From Hedera helix (lineage: Eukaryota > Streptophyta > Magnoliopsida > Apiales > Araliaceae), in NCBI GenBank assembly GCA_947179155.2, contig OX359274.1, positions 43,815,064 to 43,879,063 on the forward strand: a stretch of 64,000 nucleotides of DNA, given 5' to 3'. Positions 35,940 to 47,585 of this stretch are shown in pieces; position 1 is the stretch's first letter, and every line of letters starts with the position of its first letter. Position numbers and translations under genes: made by a program. The notes under the pieces were generated by a model. That model saw only the letters and a list, made by a program, of their open reading frames with translations, was not told where the DNA came from and did not search any database.

Positions 35940-36100
35940 TCATAAATTGGAAAGTCAACAGTCAAAATTGATTGACGAAGAATAAGACTGGGACGCATAT
36001 CCAATTCATTAAAACCAATTTTTATAACTAACAATCATGTCGCAAGCATCATCCAAGAAAGTAAATCAATAGCTTCTCATTCCCTCACTGAAGAATAACT
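35940..36100 (+). repeat. Duplicated promoter-like fragment, first copy
   Basis: Shares long blocks with 36540-36690: TTGGAAAGTCAA, ATTGATTGACGAAGAA, GACTGGGACGCATATCCAAT, AACTAACAATCATGTC and AAGAAAGTAAATCAATAGCT, followed by TCTC(A/G)TTCCCTC. Similarity stops exactly before the TATA box present in the second copy. Confidence 0.8.
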
Positions 36101-36539
36101 AAATGCATGCTACCATATATTTATACAAAATAAGAATTAAAAAATATATTTCTTATAGTGTGTTATTTTTTGATGTAAAAAAAATTATTTGATTTCATGA
36201 ACTTCACAACTTAGTAGTATTTTCGAACTACAATTACGAGACGAGAACGGAATTCTATTGCACGATTCGAAACAACTAGATATAAGAGTGGAGTAATTTA
36301 ATCTACTCATTGAAAACTCTTCAACAAATATTTTAAAAATAATGTATTTAATACGAATTATAATTGTTCAAATCTCTTAGAGTAATTTGGTAAACAACCA
36401 AATAAGTTACTCCTCAAAGACGTCTCACCTGAATACCCAAAATTTAATATCTCTCACTCGCTCACGACGAGAACAAGATAATCATCATATATGCCAAAAA
36501 CCAACTCAAACCAAAACTCGTAAACGGCAAGTGGTATTA
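36101..36539. other. Spacer between the duplicated promoter fragments
   Basis: AT-rich. The open frame 36387-36569 overlaps the second fragment and is not supported as a gene. Confidence 0.4.
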
Positions 36540-36790
36540 ATTTGGAAAGTCAATAGCAGTAAAAATTGATTGACGAAGAAGAAGACTGGGACGCATATCC
36601 AATTAATTAAAACAAAATTTCATAACTAACAATCATGTCACAAGCAGCATCCAAGAAAGTAAATCAATAGCTTCTCGTTCCCTCTATATAAAACAATTTC
36701 TGGGGCAACAAACTTCATCAAATCTAAAAATTAAGCTCTATTCAATAATGGCTTCCTTCAATTTCCTTTTTTTTTTTGAACAATATGTAT
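36540..36790 (+). pseudogene. Gene head remnant: promoter, leader and start codon only
   Basis: After the duplicated block (36540-36680) comes CTATATAAAA at 36684-36692, a good TATA box. Next is a leader containing CAACAAACTTCATCAAATCT and, 55-60 bases further on, AATAATGGCTTCC with ATG at 36748. The frame reads MASFNFLFFF and stops after 14 codons, because a T-run (36770-36779) and unrelated DNA replace the rest. This looks like the 5' end of a real gene cut off by an insertion or deletion. The gene family cannot be told from so few residues. Confidence 0.5.
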
Positions 36791-37039
36791 GAATGTTTGT
36801 TTTGATGACATTATAAATAGATCATAGTTTGATTTATGTATATGTACGTATATTTTATTTTGGTTGGATTGTATATAAGTTAATGTATTTTAATTTATTT
36901 GAAATGAAGTTAATATTAATATTTGGGTAGAGTTACTTCGCATATATCAACTAATGTGTGTTGAAATATTAATAAAGGTTCAAAATATTTGTATAAAATT
37001 CATAAAACAGACAAATTTCTAAAAAAAAATTATAAACGA

Positions 37040-37312
37040 CATCAATTGGTCACTAATACTCATCAGCGACCGACTACATTAGCGATGGATTTCGGTCGCT
37101 GATAATATCAGTGATCGATTGGGTCACTGACACATGACATCACGTCTCTCAAACGTTGAGTCATTTCAACGAAGGCTTCGGTCGCTAATGTATTTTTAGG
37201 GACCATATTATTTGCAATCGAATTTAACAACCAAAATTCATCGCTAATAAGTTTTAATGACTAGAATTGGTGGCTGATAGGCGGTCACAGATAACTTTTT
37301 TTTTTTGGTGTG
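37040..37312. mobile_element. DNA-transposon end with CACTA-like subterminal repeats
   Basis: Several direct and inverted copies of GCGACCGA/TCGGTCGCTGAT-type motifs (for example 37074, 37092, 37169) end in a T-run followed by GGTGTGA at 37300-37313. Dense short GC repeats next to one end are typical of CACTA (En/Spm) elements. The other end and any transposase are not in sight. Confidence 0.45.
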
Positions 37313-38524
37313 ACAACTCAGAATATGTAGTCAGCATCAATTTTTACGTAAATAAATACTCCCTCTATTATTTTGCTTTATATTTATTTTTAATCAACTA
37401 ATTTTTACTATTATTATTGTTATTATTATTGTTGTTGTTGTTGTTAACTTAAAAATACTTTAAGTCCTTCAAAAGACTTATATTTCATAACTGAGAATAC
37501 AAAGCCTCACCAGCCGATAAGTCCTTCCAAAAAAGAAGAAATGAAAAATATAAATGTACAGAGATAAAGAGACAAAGATAACAAAAAGAGAAAACAAATA
37601 AATTCATTTTAATTATAAGACCATTTCTATCTCTCTCCAATCTCTCTCCACCAGACCAGAAGAATGTAGCATGCTGTACCAAGGGCACAAGGAAGGCACG
37701 CAAGGACAAAGCCAGGTGAATGACTGTAGGGTCAATAGACCGGTTGACCCCGCTAAACTTTTGTTTTTCTTATTTAGTATAAGATTTTTTTTTAAAATTA
37801 AGTTTATTAAATAAATTGACACCACTTAAATTTTATAATTTTTTAAATATATAAGGTCAAATTAAAATTTTGCAATTTTCTCAAATTAAATTTCAATCTC
37901 ATATCGCTTATATCTTCTTATATATACATTGATCTTACTTAATCCTTTAAAATTTTATAATAATTAAGTTTAAATTATTTATAAATATTAACAAAAATAA
38001 GTATTTATGAACAAGTTTATGATTAAAACGGTCTATTAGAGATCAATAAGGTATATATATAATGCTACAATTGATTATATTTCATTGTAATCAAATACTC
38101 TCATTTTAAAAATCATATATACATTTTTAAACTGACAATTTTAAAAATAATTACTTTTTTAAATATATCTCTAATATTTATTAAAATTTTGTAACAGTGA
38201 CATAATAGAACTTGATCTATTAAATTTTTTATATGATTTAATAGTTTCAAAATAGAAATATATTTATAATTTTTGTGCAGACTAAAAAGTAATATTATCA
38301 TTCTAATTTATACATCTCCAATTTTGAAGCAAAGAAACTACTCAAAAATATAAAATTAATCATAAAATTTGGCTCAAGAACATTATTCTCAAACCTCATT
38401 AAATTATTTATAATAATTTTGATCTCATTGAAAATATTTTTTGACTTTGTCAGTGAATGCACGACAATTATAGATACTTAGATAGCTGGAGCCTGGATGC
38501 ATCACTTAAATATTAAATCAATAA
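37313..38524. other. Intergenic DNA, nothing recognised
   Basis: Contains (TTG/TTA)n at 37405-37445 and a more mixed stretch at 37490-37740. Overlapping minus frames there (37485-37709, 37613-37825) have no recognised relative. The rest is AT-rich. Confidence 0.45.
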
Positions 38525-39469
38525 CATGGTTATGAAAATTGGATCGGACCGCCGGTCCAACTGAAAAATATCGAAACCGGTCGGTCTTCCGGTCTGGTTT
38601 AAGCTAAAAAATCAGATTTGATCAAAAATAAGTAAAAATCGATGACCCGGCGGTCGGACCGATTGACCCAGTGACCCGGTCACCGGGTCACCGGTTTTAC
38701 CGGTTTCCTACCTATTTTTTTTTTCTTTCTAATTTAAGCATTTGAACATGATTAAATATATTATTGATTGAGTTTTGAGTTATGATCATGATTTAATATA
38801 TTTCTTTTCATATAGATTTAGTATTTATTTGAATTGTATTAAATAAATATTGTACAAATAGATTTATTTATTTTATCGAATCTGATTGAATTTATCCTAG
38901 AGATGTTTATGTTCATTTTTGACGCCCCCAAATCTGGGCCCATACAGCCCAAACTTGAGTCGTCAAAAGATTACAACAAAATTATTACAAGGTAGAACAA
39001 CGTTCAACAATACAGTGTATAATAATACACAACTAAGTCTTCACTATTATTATCACACTATTTTACAATGCGTGAAGACTACAATAGTTATTCCTCAAAC
39101 TCTCACTCTATTTCCCGGCTAGACCCAGCTACGTTCCCATCTCCTGTTAAAAAACAATGGAACAAAAGAAAAGGTGAGCTCAAATAGCCCAGTAAAGAAT
39201 ATATCATGACTAAGATAATGACGAATAAATTATCATTAGCCTTCAACAGTTGAGTTCTTGATAGAATACAATAGACTACAAGGTTTAAATAAAAAACTGC
39301 AGTTAAATTCTTGAACAATGTTTAGATCAATAATAGCAGCGGAATGAGCAATCTATTAGAAGAATAATGCAGATATAATGTCCACTCGGTTCTCTTTTTA
39401 GGAAAAACATCATCAATTTTTATCATCTGAAACACCATTAGTCGAGATAATACAAATTCACAGTTCCTG

Positions 39470-39810
39470 GTCATAATCATGCAGATCAACAGTTCATCTT
39501 TGCACTACGGGCCAAAGACATTCAATATAACACCAACGGTCATGATTATACTAGATTCAGCCTTTGGTCATAATCATACCAAACAACAGTTCATCTTTGC
39601 ACTACGGGCCAAAGACATTCAATATAACACCAACGGTCATTATTATACCAGATTCAGCCTTTGGTCATAATCATACCAAATAACAATTCATCTTTGCACT
39701 ACGGGCCAAAGATATTTAATATAATACCAACAGTCATGATTATACCAGATTCAGCCTTTGGTCATAATCATACCAAACAACAGTTCATCTTTGCACTACG
39801 GGCCAAAGAG
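39470..39810. repeat. 97-bp tandem repeat, about 3.5 copies
   Basis: AACAGTTCATCTTTGCACTA starts at 39488, 39585, 39682 (variant) and 39779, exactly 97 bp apart. Each unit also contains CGGGCCAAAGA, AACACCAACGGTCAT and CAGCCTTTGGTCATAATCAT. Each unit pairs TTTGCACTACGGGCCAAAG with TTTGGTC-type sequence. Confidence 0.93.
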
Positions 39811-40429
39811 AACATTCACCACGTGTCATAAAAGACACCGAACAGATGTATCGCCTTTAACCTATCATCTGTTCAACAATTATATCGCATCTGTGCCCCG
39901 ACCACAGATATTCACAATAACTTAATTTTGGATGATTAGAATGATATAAATGATGAACAGAAAAACATGATAAATAATAAGTATCAGAAGTTTACTTTGT
40001 ACAGATTCAAATAATGTCCAAATTGTCAACATGATGTGGAGTGAAATTCAAAAATGATATTCAAGATCCACAGTTCAGAATAACGGTTACAATTCAATAG
40101 AAAGATTCACGTAAATAGGATGGTTCAATTGAAATGATGAAGTGCAACTATTATAGAACATATAATATTTTCAGGAATTATAGAAGCAATAGTTCCATAA
40201 TAAGTTTCGATTTAGGTGTATGAAAGAAAATAATATCCCTTACCGTAGCAGGTTTAATTAACAAAAGGTGAAGAAAATTAATATCTCTTACCATAGTAAG
40301 TTTGAATTAGGGAAGATGAAAAAGATGGTATCCCTTATGAGTACAAAGGAAAATAATATCACTTACGAATATGAAAGAAAATGATATTACAAACAAATAT
40401 GGAATAAAAGTGTCATGTGATAATTCGTG

Positions 40430-40750
40430 TAAACAAATTATTTCCACAAGAGACGAATAAGAAATGAATACAAAGAGTAATTCACCAAACATGCGGTAAT
40501 CCGCGTAGTCAGGTTATTCTCATAGATTAATAAGGAATGAATACGAAAAGTTATTCACCAACAGGCGGTAATCCGCACCGTAAGGTTATTCCCACAATTT
40601 AATAAAAATTGAATACGAAGAGTCATTCACCAAACAGGTGGTAATCCGCGCAGTAAGGTTATTCTCAGAGATTAATAAGGAATGAATACGAAAGGTAATT
40701 CACCAACAGGCGGTAATCCGCGCCGTAAGGTTATTCCCACAATTTAATAT
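40430..40750. repeat. 72-73-bp tandem repeat, about 4 copies
   Basis: GCGGTAATCCGC-type cores at 40493, 40565, 40638 and 40710 are spaced 72-73 bp. Alternate copies are more alike (TTCCCACAATTTAATA versus TTCTCA(T/G)AGATTAATAAG), suggesting a two-unit higher-order repeat. Confidence 0.9.
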
Positions 40751-41059
40751 ATGAAAATAAAAGGCACATCTTATGAGTAAGAAAGAAACGATATTATTTT
40801 CTAGAATCAAATAATGATAATCCATTACCTTAATACGTGACTGTATATTGATTTAAATGAGGTTGATTAACTTGAACAGTACACGTACACTTATAGATCT
40901 TCACAAATACTCAAGATGACTTAAGCACACTTAGAGAGATCTTTCACAAGAAGTATTTAGAGAGAGAAAGAAAGAACAAGTAAGGAAGTTTATGAAAAAT
41001 CCTTAAGTTAATGTCTCTATTTATAGCCAAAAATCTTATCATAACCAAGATTTCCTAAT

Positions 41060-41330
41060 TTAATCCAAACCATTCATTTCAAGATAATGTTTAATCCATA
41101 CCATTCATTTCATCTTTTAAGATTTCTTTAATCTAAACTATTCATTTAAAGATCATCTTTTAATCTACACCATCCATTTCAAATTCTATATTATCTTTAA
41201 TCTATAACATTCATTTCATCTTTTAAGATCTCCTTAATCTAAACAATTCATTTAAAGATCATCTTTTAATCTACACCATCCATTTCAAATTCTATATTAT
41301 CTTTAATCTATACCATTCATTTTATATCAC
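41060..41330. repeat. 106-bp tandem repeat, about 2.5 copies
   Basis: CTTTTAAGAT(T/C)TC(T/C)TTAATC recurs at 41114 and 41220, with CTACACCATCCATTTCAAAT in each copy. Confidence 0.85.
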
Positions 41331-41699
41331 CTAATTTTATATTATAAATAAATAACTTTATCAATTCAATTATTTAACAATAATTCACACTTATTCATTA
41401 TTATGACTAATTGTTATAAATACAGTGTAATTGGTTCTCTGAGTTAGATATCAAGTCAATTAATTAATGAAATACAATTGTTTAAATAATACTATAATAG
41501 AGATAACAATAATGCAGAACGTAAGTAAAAGAAAGAATACGTTACTGTGTCATGACAATTATTGATTCAATAATGTGAATTACTGTGCATATGCTACTGT
41601 GACAATTATCAGTTTAATAATATGAATTATTGTGCATGTGACAATAAAGTTAAATATTGTACGATAACCACTTTATCAGTTTAATAATACGAAACACTG

Positions 41700-41775
41700 T
41701 GCAATGCTGTGTGCTATTGTGCAATACCGTGTGCTACTGTGCAATACCGTGTGCTACTGTGCAATACCGTATATT
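41700..41775. repeat. 21-bp tandem repeat, about 3.5 copies
   Basis: Unit TGTGCTACTGTGCAATACCG, repeated head to tail. It makes the short open frame 41704-42006, which is therefore not treated as a gene. Confidence 0.9.
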
Positions 41776-42528
41776 ACTATTCTTTTACCACCGGATATTT
41801 TAACAATTGAAAGTAATAGTACCATTGACCATTTAAAAATTGTTTATGTCATTTTCTATATCCGACAATTATTCTTTATGGGGTCCACCAATGATTGGTT
41901 CGTACAGCGCTGTCGTACGAATATTCTCCGACAGAATGAATATTCCCCGACCAAACGAATATTGTCCGACATAATATATTTTATATATAACATCCTTAAC
42001 TTTTAACTTTATCAATTTAACCACTTACTGTTTCATGAACATATATATAAAGAAAAAATTAAATTTTATATTTCATAAAATTCGGGGTCTTACATCATTT
42101 GTATTTGATTTTATCACTCTTGAGTCTTGAATTTTGAGTTATGATCATAATTTTTTTTTTTTTTTTTTATATAAATTTAGTATTTTGTTGAATTGTATGA
42201 AGTAAATATTGTACAAATAGGTTTAATTTTTTTTGTGTGTGTATATAATTGATTAATTTTACATATTTACTAAATATTATATATAATAATAATTAATATA
42301 TTTAATTATTTATTATTTATTATATATTAATGACGTCACCGGTTCAATAACGGTCCGACCACTAGTTGGACCAGTGACTCGTCCCCCCCGGTAGATTTTT
42401 CGGTTCGATGACCGATCCGGGTCTGAGAACACTGATCAATAATAAAAAGAGACTCTAGTTTGTGACACAAGTGGGATCTAAATTTGAGTTAAGCTACAAC
42501 AAAAAGAACAATTCTTTTTTTTTTTTTT

Positions 42529-42868
42529 GCCATGTTTATTTGTAATAATTATAATTTTGAGATTATGATATAATCTATTATATTATAATTTATAGGATTA
42601 TAATATCAAGATTATTAATCCTATAATTAAATAGTCTTGAGATTATAATACCTAATTGAATATAGTATTAAATAATCCTTTATATTAAGTCATTTTATAA
42701 TTCATAGACTAATAGTCTCAAATCTAAATTTAAAAATAAATAAGATACTTAAGATTAATAGACTTATCCTAAGTGTTATTCTTACCAACAAACATAACCT
42801 TAGAATTATAATTCATGTCTTAATATTATAATCCCGATATTATAATTCTTACAAATAAATATGACTCG
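42529..42868. mobile_element. MITE, copy 1 of the CATGTTTATTTG family
   Basis: Left end GCCATGTTTATTTGTAATAA, then TTATAAT; the right end reversed gives GTCATATTTATTTGTAAGAA, then TTATAAT. Same ends and similar interior (TAATAGTCTCAA, AAGTCATTTTATAAT) as 45655-46053. Confidence 0.75.
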
Positions 42869-43087
42869 TTGGTCTTTTAATGTGAACAAGTTATTGCTTA
42901 AATGTATGTTTTCAAACGAAATACTTCCTCCATTTCAAAATTAAGAAAATATTTTTTTTTTATTCATCCTGAAATTACATATATATTTATATACATTAGA
43001 CTATAATGTATATAAGTAAAGATTCTTAACATATTATTTTTACTTATAGTTGGATTGAGTACTATTATGAAGTTACCTTTCTAACTA

Positions 43088-43133
<46 letters not shown>

Positions 43134-43765
43134 TTATATAAAGTTATATTCATCATTTTTTTAACAATTCATTTATAATTTTAGAACGAAGAGACATGAT
43201 ACATTTGTTATATAAAATATTTACTCTTACGATTCGTAAGGGTGGGCCGTGTACATTTACATGAACTAATATATGGGGTATACATTATGTGTAGCAATTA
43301 AAATAAATAAATAATATTTGAATAAAAGTTGAAAAATATGAGTAAAAAAATATGAAAAAGAGATTTTAGGAACGAAGAGTAGGATAAAGAGCGAGAGATG
43401 GAGAGAAAGTTAAAAAAATTGACACAGTTTTAAAAAAAATAGTTAGCTTTTTTGTCCTCCTTTAATAAAATAGATAATTCTAATTTTTTCTAACTCTGTC
43501 AACTTAACTCCTAAATATAATTAGAAGAGATGATTTAATAAATAGATTAAAGATTCTGTTGTTGGTGAAATGAAAAGAGCACTTATGGGCTATTTGGCAC
43601 CAAGGAATTGAGGGTAAAAAAGAATGGTATTTTAACTAATAATTTTTTTCCTCACCTTGGGTATATTAAGTTTGGTAGGAATGGTCGCGTTTCTTTTATA
43701 TATTAAAATCACGATTCTAATAAATAAAAGAGTGAGAAAAAAATATTAAGAGAAAAATACATTCA

Positions 43766-43823
<58 letters not shown>

Positions 43824-44269
43824 TGTCCATTCACAACAATCGATTGTCGAAAGTACTGTTTTAACAACCAAAACATTGGACAATTTTTTTTGTTAAATTT
43901 ACCTGCCGCAACGGCTTGTTATATATATACATATATGTTTATAATGTATATTATTATACATTAAATACACTTTATATTTAATATTACAACATATAATAAA
44001 TATATATATTTAATATATAATATACTATATATGATATGACATTTTTTAATATGTATTATATTTATATTATATTATAATATATAATGGAATAATATATGAT
44101 ATATTATTTTATATAATAAATATATATTATTATAAATTATTATATTATATATATTTAATATATAATATAGTATTATAGTATTATAATATTAATATGTATT
44201 ATACTTATTTTAGATTATTTTATATAGGCTCTGCTTAATGTGTGCCCTAAGGCACACATTAAGAAAATC

Positions 44270-44327
<58 letters not shown>

Positions 44328-45354
44328 ATTAATTAATTACTTAATTAGTTAGTTATGAATATTTTGGTCCTTATATTCTATTTCAATAATTTTATTTTAT
44401 TATAACTTTTAAATAATATATTAAATGTATGAATAAAATATTTATTTTTAATTTTATTATAATTTAATTTTAATTTTAATCATTATTTTATTCCGTTCAA
44501 TCAAACTGCGGTTATTATATTTTCGTGTAAGTTGTAATGTCAACATATAAAGTAGATGGCCATAAATTTGTAAACGCTAATTGCCTTTTCGTGGCCCAGA
44601 TATATACGTATATATGTACATAAATCATAAATGTGTAACGTGATTAATTCATCTAAATATTTCATTTGGAACCGAAGTTGAAATAATGTGACTTTTGTGG
44701 TATAATATATGTGTAAAATCACCCTAACATTTAATTTGAATTAATAAATTTCAAATAACTCATATCAACCTATAAAAAGGCATCTAATTAAAACGGGACC
44801 TTAATATTACGTTTATGAGTTAATCGCCGTTATATAATTCTTATCTACTTTGGGTTCACTTTTATTGTTTTAATCTAAAGAATTGGACTAGAATTATCTT
44901 GGCTCACCATGAAATGATTTAAAAATCATAACAAGTAATATATTAATTCTCTTATTAATGTTTAGATGACATTACAATTTATTGCAATTAAAAATAAAAG
45001 AAAACTAGAACTTTCTCACGATACAATATTTTATTGATTAAACATATGCATTATAAATTTTCAAGGAAAATAATTTGAATAGTAAATAAAGAAATATATA
45101 ATATTATGTCGATTTCGTGGTTAGTGAATTATATATTTTCTTTTCTTCAATGAACTCATAAACAATACAAAGAAAAAATATACTATATTTTTTAATTTTG
45201 GAATAAAATAAAAAAATATAGAAATTTAAATTAGAATAAGAATAGAATAGAAAGCTTGTAAGCTTCCTTTTATCTCACTACAAAAAATAAGGGCAATTGT
45301 AATGCCAGTAAAACCATGCATGACTAATTGAACGAAAATCGAGTTATAAAAAGA
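42869..45354. other. Gene-free AT-rich DNA with many microsatellites
   Basis: Holds (TA)n then (GA)n at 43089-43136, a long (TA)n at about 43770-43820, TA-rich low complexity through 43920-44220, (TA)n at 44274-44307 and (TTAG)n at 44308-44354. A Stowaway-like start (CTTCCTCCATTTCAAAATTA) lies at 42924. Short open frames there have no recognised relatives. Confidence 0.5.
44234..44263. repeat. Perfect 13-bp inverted repeat with 4-base loop
   Basis: CTTAATGTGTGCC and GGCACACATTAAG around CTAA form a perfect short hairpin between two TA-rich tracts. It could be the fused ends of a MITE. Confidence 0.85.
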
Positions 45355-45359
45355 GAGAG

Positions 45360-46350
45360 AGAAAAAAGAAGTTATATATTTAGATTGTTAGTTACTTTAT
45401 CCTTATATTAATTTGGTTGTGTTTCATGTGATGTAAAGAGTATAATAGGGATTATAAAATATTTATTTGTGTTATTTAGTTTTTCGTCCAAAATCGTTTA
45501 TTTATGAACGAAAAACTTTGACAAAAAAAAAAGTGATCAAATTTTTGTACATTTTTTTAAATTTTAATAACAAGAAAATTAGATTTAAAAAAATTAAATT
45601 TTACTTTACTTTCTTTTCACTTTGTTTCCAAGTTAGGAAAAGAATAAAAAACTTAGGCCATGTTTATTTATAAGAATTATAATTCCAAAGTATGCATTAT
45701 AATTTTAATGTTATATTTGTTTGCAAGAATTATACTTAAAATAAAATTATTAATCTCAAAAATAACTTGTTTGTTTTTAAATTTGAATTTGAGACTATTA
45801 GTCCATGAATTATAAAATGATTTAATAGTCTTGGGATTATAATCCCTGATTGAACATGATATTAAATAGTCCCACATATTAAGTCATTTTATAATCCCTG
45901 GACTAATAGTCACAAGTCCAAATTTAAAAACAAAAAAGACAAAAATAAGATTAATAGTTTTATCTCAAGAGTAATTCTTACAAATAAATATAACATTAAA
46001 ATTATAATATAAATCTTAAGATTATAATCACTGCAAATAAATATGACCTTAATGTATAATGGAAAGGAAAATAATGAAAATTTTATATGTTTTCTTTCAT
46101 TTTGTTATTGAATTTATAAAATAAAAGACAAGAAAATTTAAGTTTTATTTTTAAGTTACTAAGTTAATCTTATATTAATTTTATTGTGTTTATAATTTAG
46201 ATAATATAATAGGGATTATAAAAGATATTATTTAGTGTTCCGTCCAAATTTGTCCCTTTTTGAAGAGAAAAGTTTGCCAAAAAAGAGTGGACAAATTTTT
46301 CGTGTTCATTAAAAAACTAAATAACAAAGAAATTGGACAATTGTTTTCTG
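45360..46350. repeat. Diverged direct duplication flanking a MITE
   Basis: About 45370-45650 and 46125-46400 share, in order, TTATATTAATTT, ATAATAGGGATTATAAAA, TTATTTAGT, CGTCCAAA and a later GACAAATTTTT/ATCAAATTTTTGT block. The MITE at 45655-46053 lies between them. No gene is supported on either copy. Confidence 0.5.
45655..46053. mobile_element. MITE, copy 2 of the CATGTTTATTTG family
   Basis: Left end GGCCATGTTTATTTATAAGA, then ATTATAAT; the right end reversed gives AAGGTCATATTTATTTGCAG, then TGATTATAAT. The interior matches 42529-42868 (AAGTCATTTTATAAT, GACTAATAGTC). Confidence 0.75.
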
Positions 46351-46542
46351 TCCAATTTTTTTATTTTATTTTATTTTATTTTTGTATTTGTTTTCGGTCC
46401 ATTTTAGAACAAAGTAACAATGTTTAGGTTCTGTTCATTTTGAAACTCAGAACGCACCGAATGTTAAAGTAGAAAGAGAAGGAAAAAAGGTAGATACATG
46501 TAATTAAGGTGAAAATACAGGTAAAACTACATTTATATTAAG

Positions 46543-46932
46543 GGGGTGTTTAATAAAAATTAAATAAAATAATTTTGAATATTTAAATAATTTTAATGAG
46601 CTGAATAAAATAGATTTTTAAATATTGAATAAAAAAAATTATTTTATAATTGACATGTTAATAGATTTTTACTATTTTACCCATTTAAAAAAATTCAAAA
46701 TTATTATAAAATTATTTAATATTACTTAATATAATAGTTAATATATTTATTTTTTTAAAAATTTTTTACTTCATTCAGCTGTGACTTATTTATTTAACAA
46801 AAAAAATTAGACTTAGCCATTCAGTCCAAAAATATAATTGATTCAGCCATTTAGCCCAAAACAAACGCACTGAATAACTGATCGATTCAGCTATTCAAAA
46901 CTATTCAATGTTAAACAAACATGGCCTAAGAA
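46543..46932. mobile_element. MITE with GTTTAATAAA/GTTTGTTTAA ends
   Basis: Left GGGGGTGTTTAATAAAAATT; right reversed GGCCATGTTTGTTTAACATT, then GAATAG. The right half repeats GATTCAGC(C/T)ATT and TTAGTCCAAA-type blocks. No coding. Confidence 0.55.
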
Positions 46933-47391
46933 TAAATCTAGATGCATAATTTTTTAACACAACTCCAAACATGACATATATTATTACCATTAAAAAGTGG
47001 GGTCTGACAATAAAATTTATGTTAAGTTCTACTTTTTATTAATTGAGATGTATGTAATATGTGGTTGTAGTGTGTGTAGAGTTGTCCGTATACTAGTAGT
47101 AACAGTTAAATTATAAAATTAATATTTTTATAAATTAATTTAATATTTTCAATCAAATAAAATTCACTTATAAAAATATTAAATTAACTTATAAAAATAT
47201 CAATTCACATATAAAAATGGTATTCCCTTGAATTAAAGTAGGGAGGGGAGGTGAGAAGTTTTTGAACAAATCATCCCAACTACTGTGTGTCTCATCAGCA
47301 CGACTGGAGCTTGAGTTGAGTCGAGGAGGGCACAAATTGCGTTGAATTCCATCGGTTGGGAGGTGTTTGTTTCAAGTTCATTCCTTCTCTC

Positions 47392-47426
<35 letters not shown>

Positions 47427-47585
47427 AGAGAGATAAAACTTAAAGATTAGCTTAGCTTAGCTGTTTTGTTTTGTTTTGTATATAATTTATACTAGTACGT
47501 ACAGATGATGATATATCACGCCTGAAAGGAAGACAGATTTTGGATGATAATAATTACTCCACTACTTATTCCGATTCATGATTAA
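46933..47585 (+). promoter_or_regulatory. Upstream region and probable leader of the RBOH gene
   Basis: About 47100-47215 is an AT-rich inverted motif like that at 1525-1620. From 47240 the sequence becomes mixed and leader-like, with a (TA)n tract at 47396-47422 followed by GAGAGA. No convincing single TATA box can be separated from the TA tract. The ATG at 47586 is in frame with the long conserved N-terminus and is preceded by an in-frame stop (TGATTAAATG context). Confidence 0.4.

Larger units (their letters stand above)
38920..42094 (-). mobile_element. Solo LTR, about 3.2 kb, gypsy-like
   Basis: Read on the minus strand it starts TGTAAGACCCCGAATTTTAT (from 42094) and ends GGGGGCGTCA (38920). 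TCATT follows the right end (42095-42099) and occurs two bases before the left end (38913-38917), so the target duplication is plausible but the left boundary is uncertain by 2 bp. A minus-strand TATA box (CTATAAATAG, 41017-41026) sits well inside, as in the LARD LTRs. It carries several minisatellites. There is no partner LTR in the window, and no coding. Confidence 0.75.
38525..42434. mobile_element. hAT-type non-autonomous element split by a solo LTR
   Basis: Ends are inverted: CATGGTTATGAAAATTGGAT at the left and, reversed from the right, CAGTGTTCTCAGACCCGGAT, both followed by CGG. A perfect 8-bp duplication ATCAATAA flanks it (38517-38524 and 42435-42442), diagnostic of hAT. Next to both ends are GGTC-CGACC-rich blocks (38549-38702 and 42333-42420). 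Without the solo LTR it would be about 0.73 kb, with no transposase. Confidence 0.85.

Noticed and set aside
37485..37825. Overlapping minus-strand frames
   Set aside because: Hydrophobic low-complexity translation with no known domain, promoter or splice context.
39465..40750. Regularly spaced repeats that might suggest a CRISPR array
   Set aside because: Units are 72-97 bp with no unique spacers. These are minisatellites in a plant LTR, and CRISPR does not occur in plant nuclear DNA.
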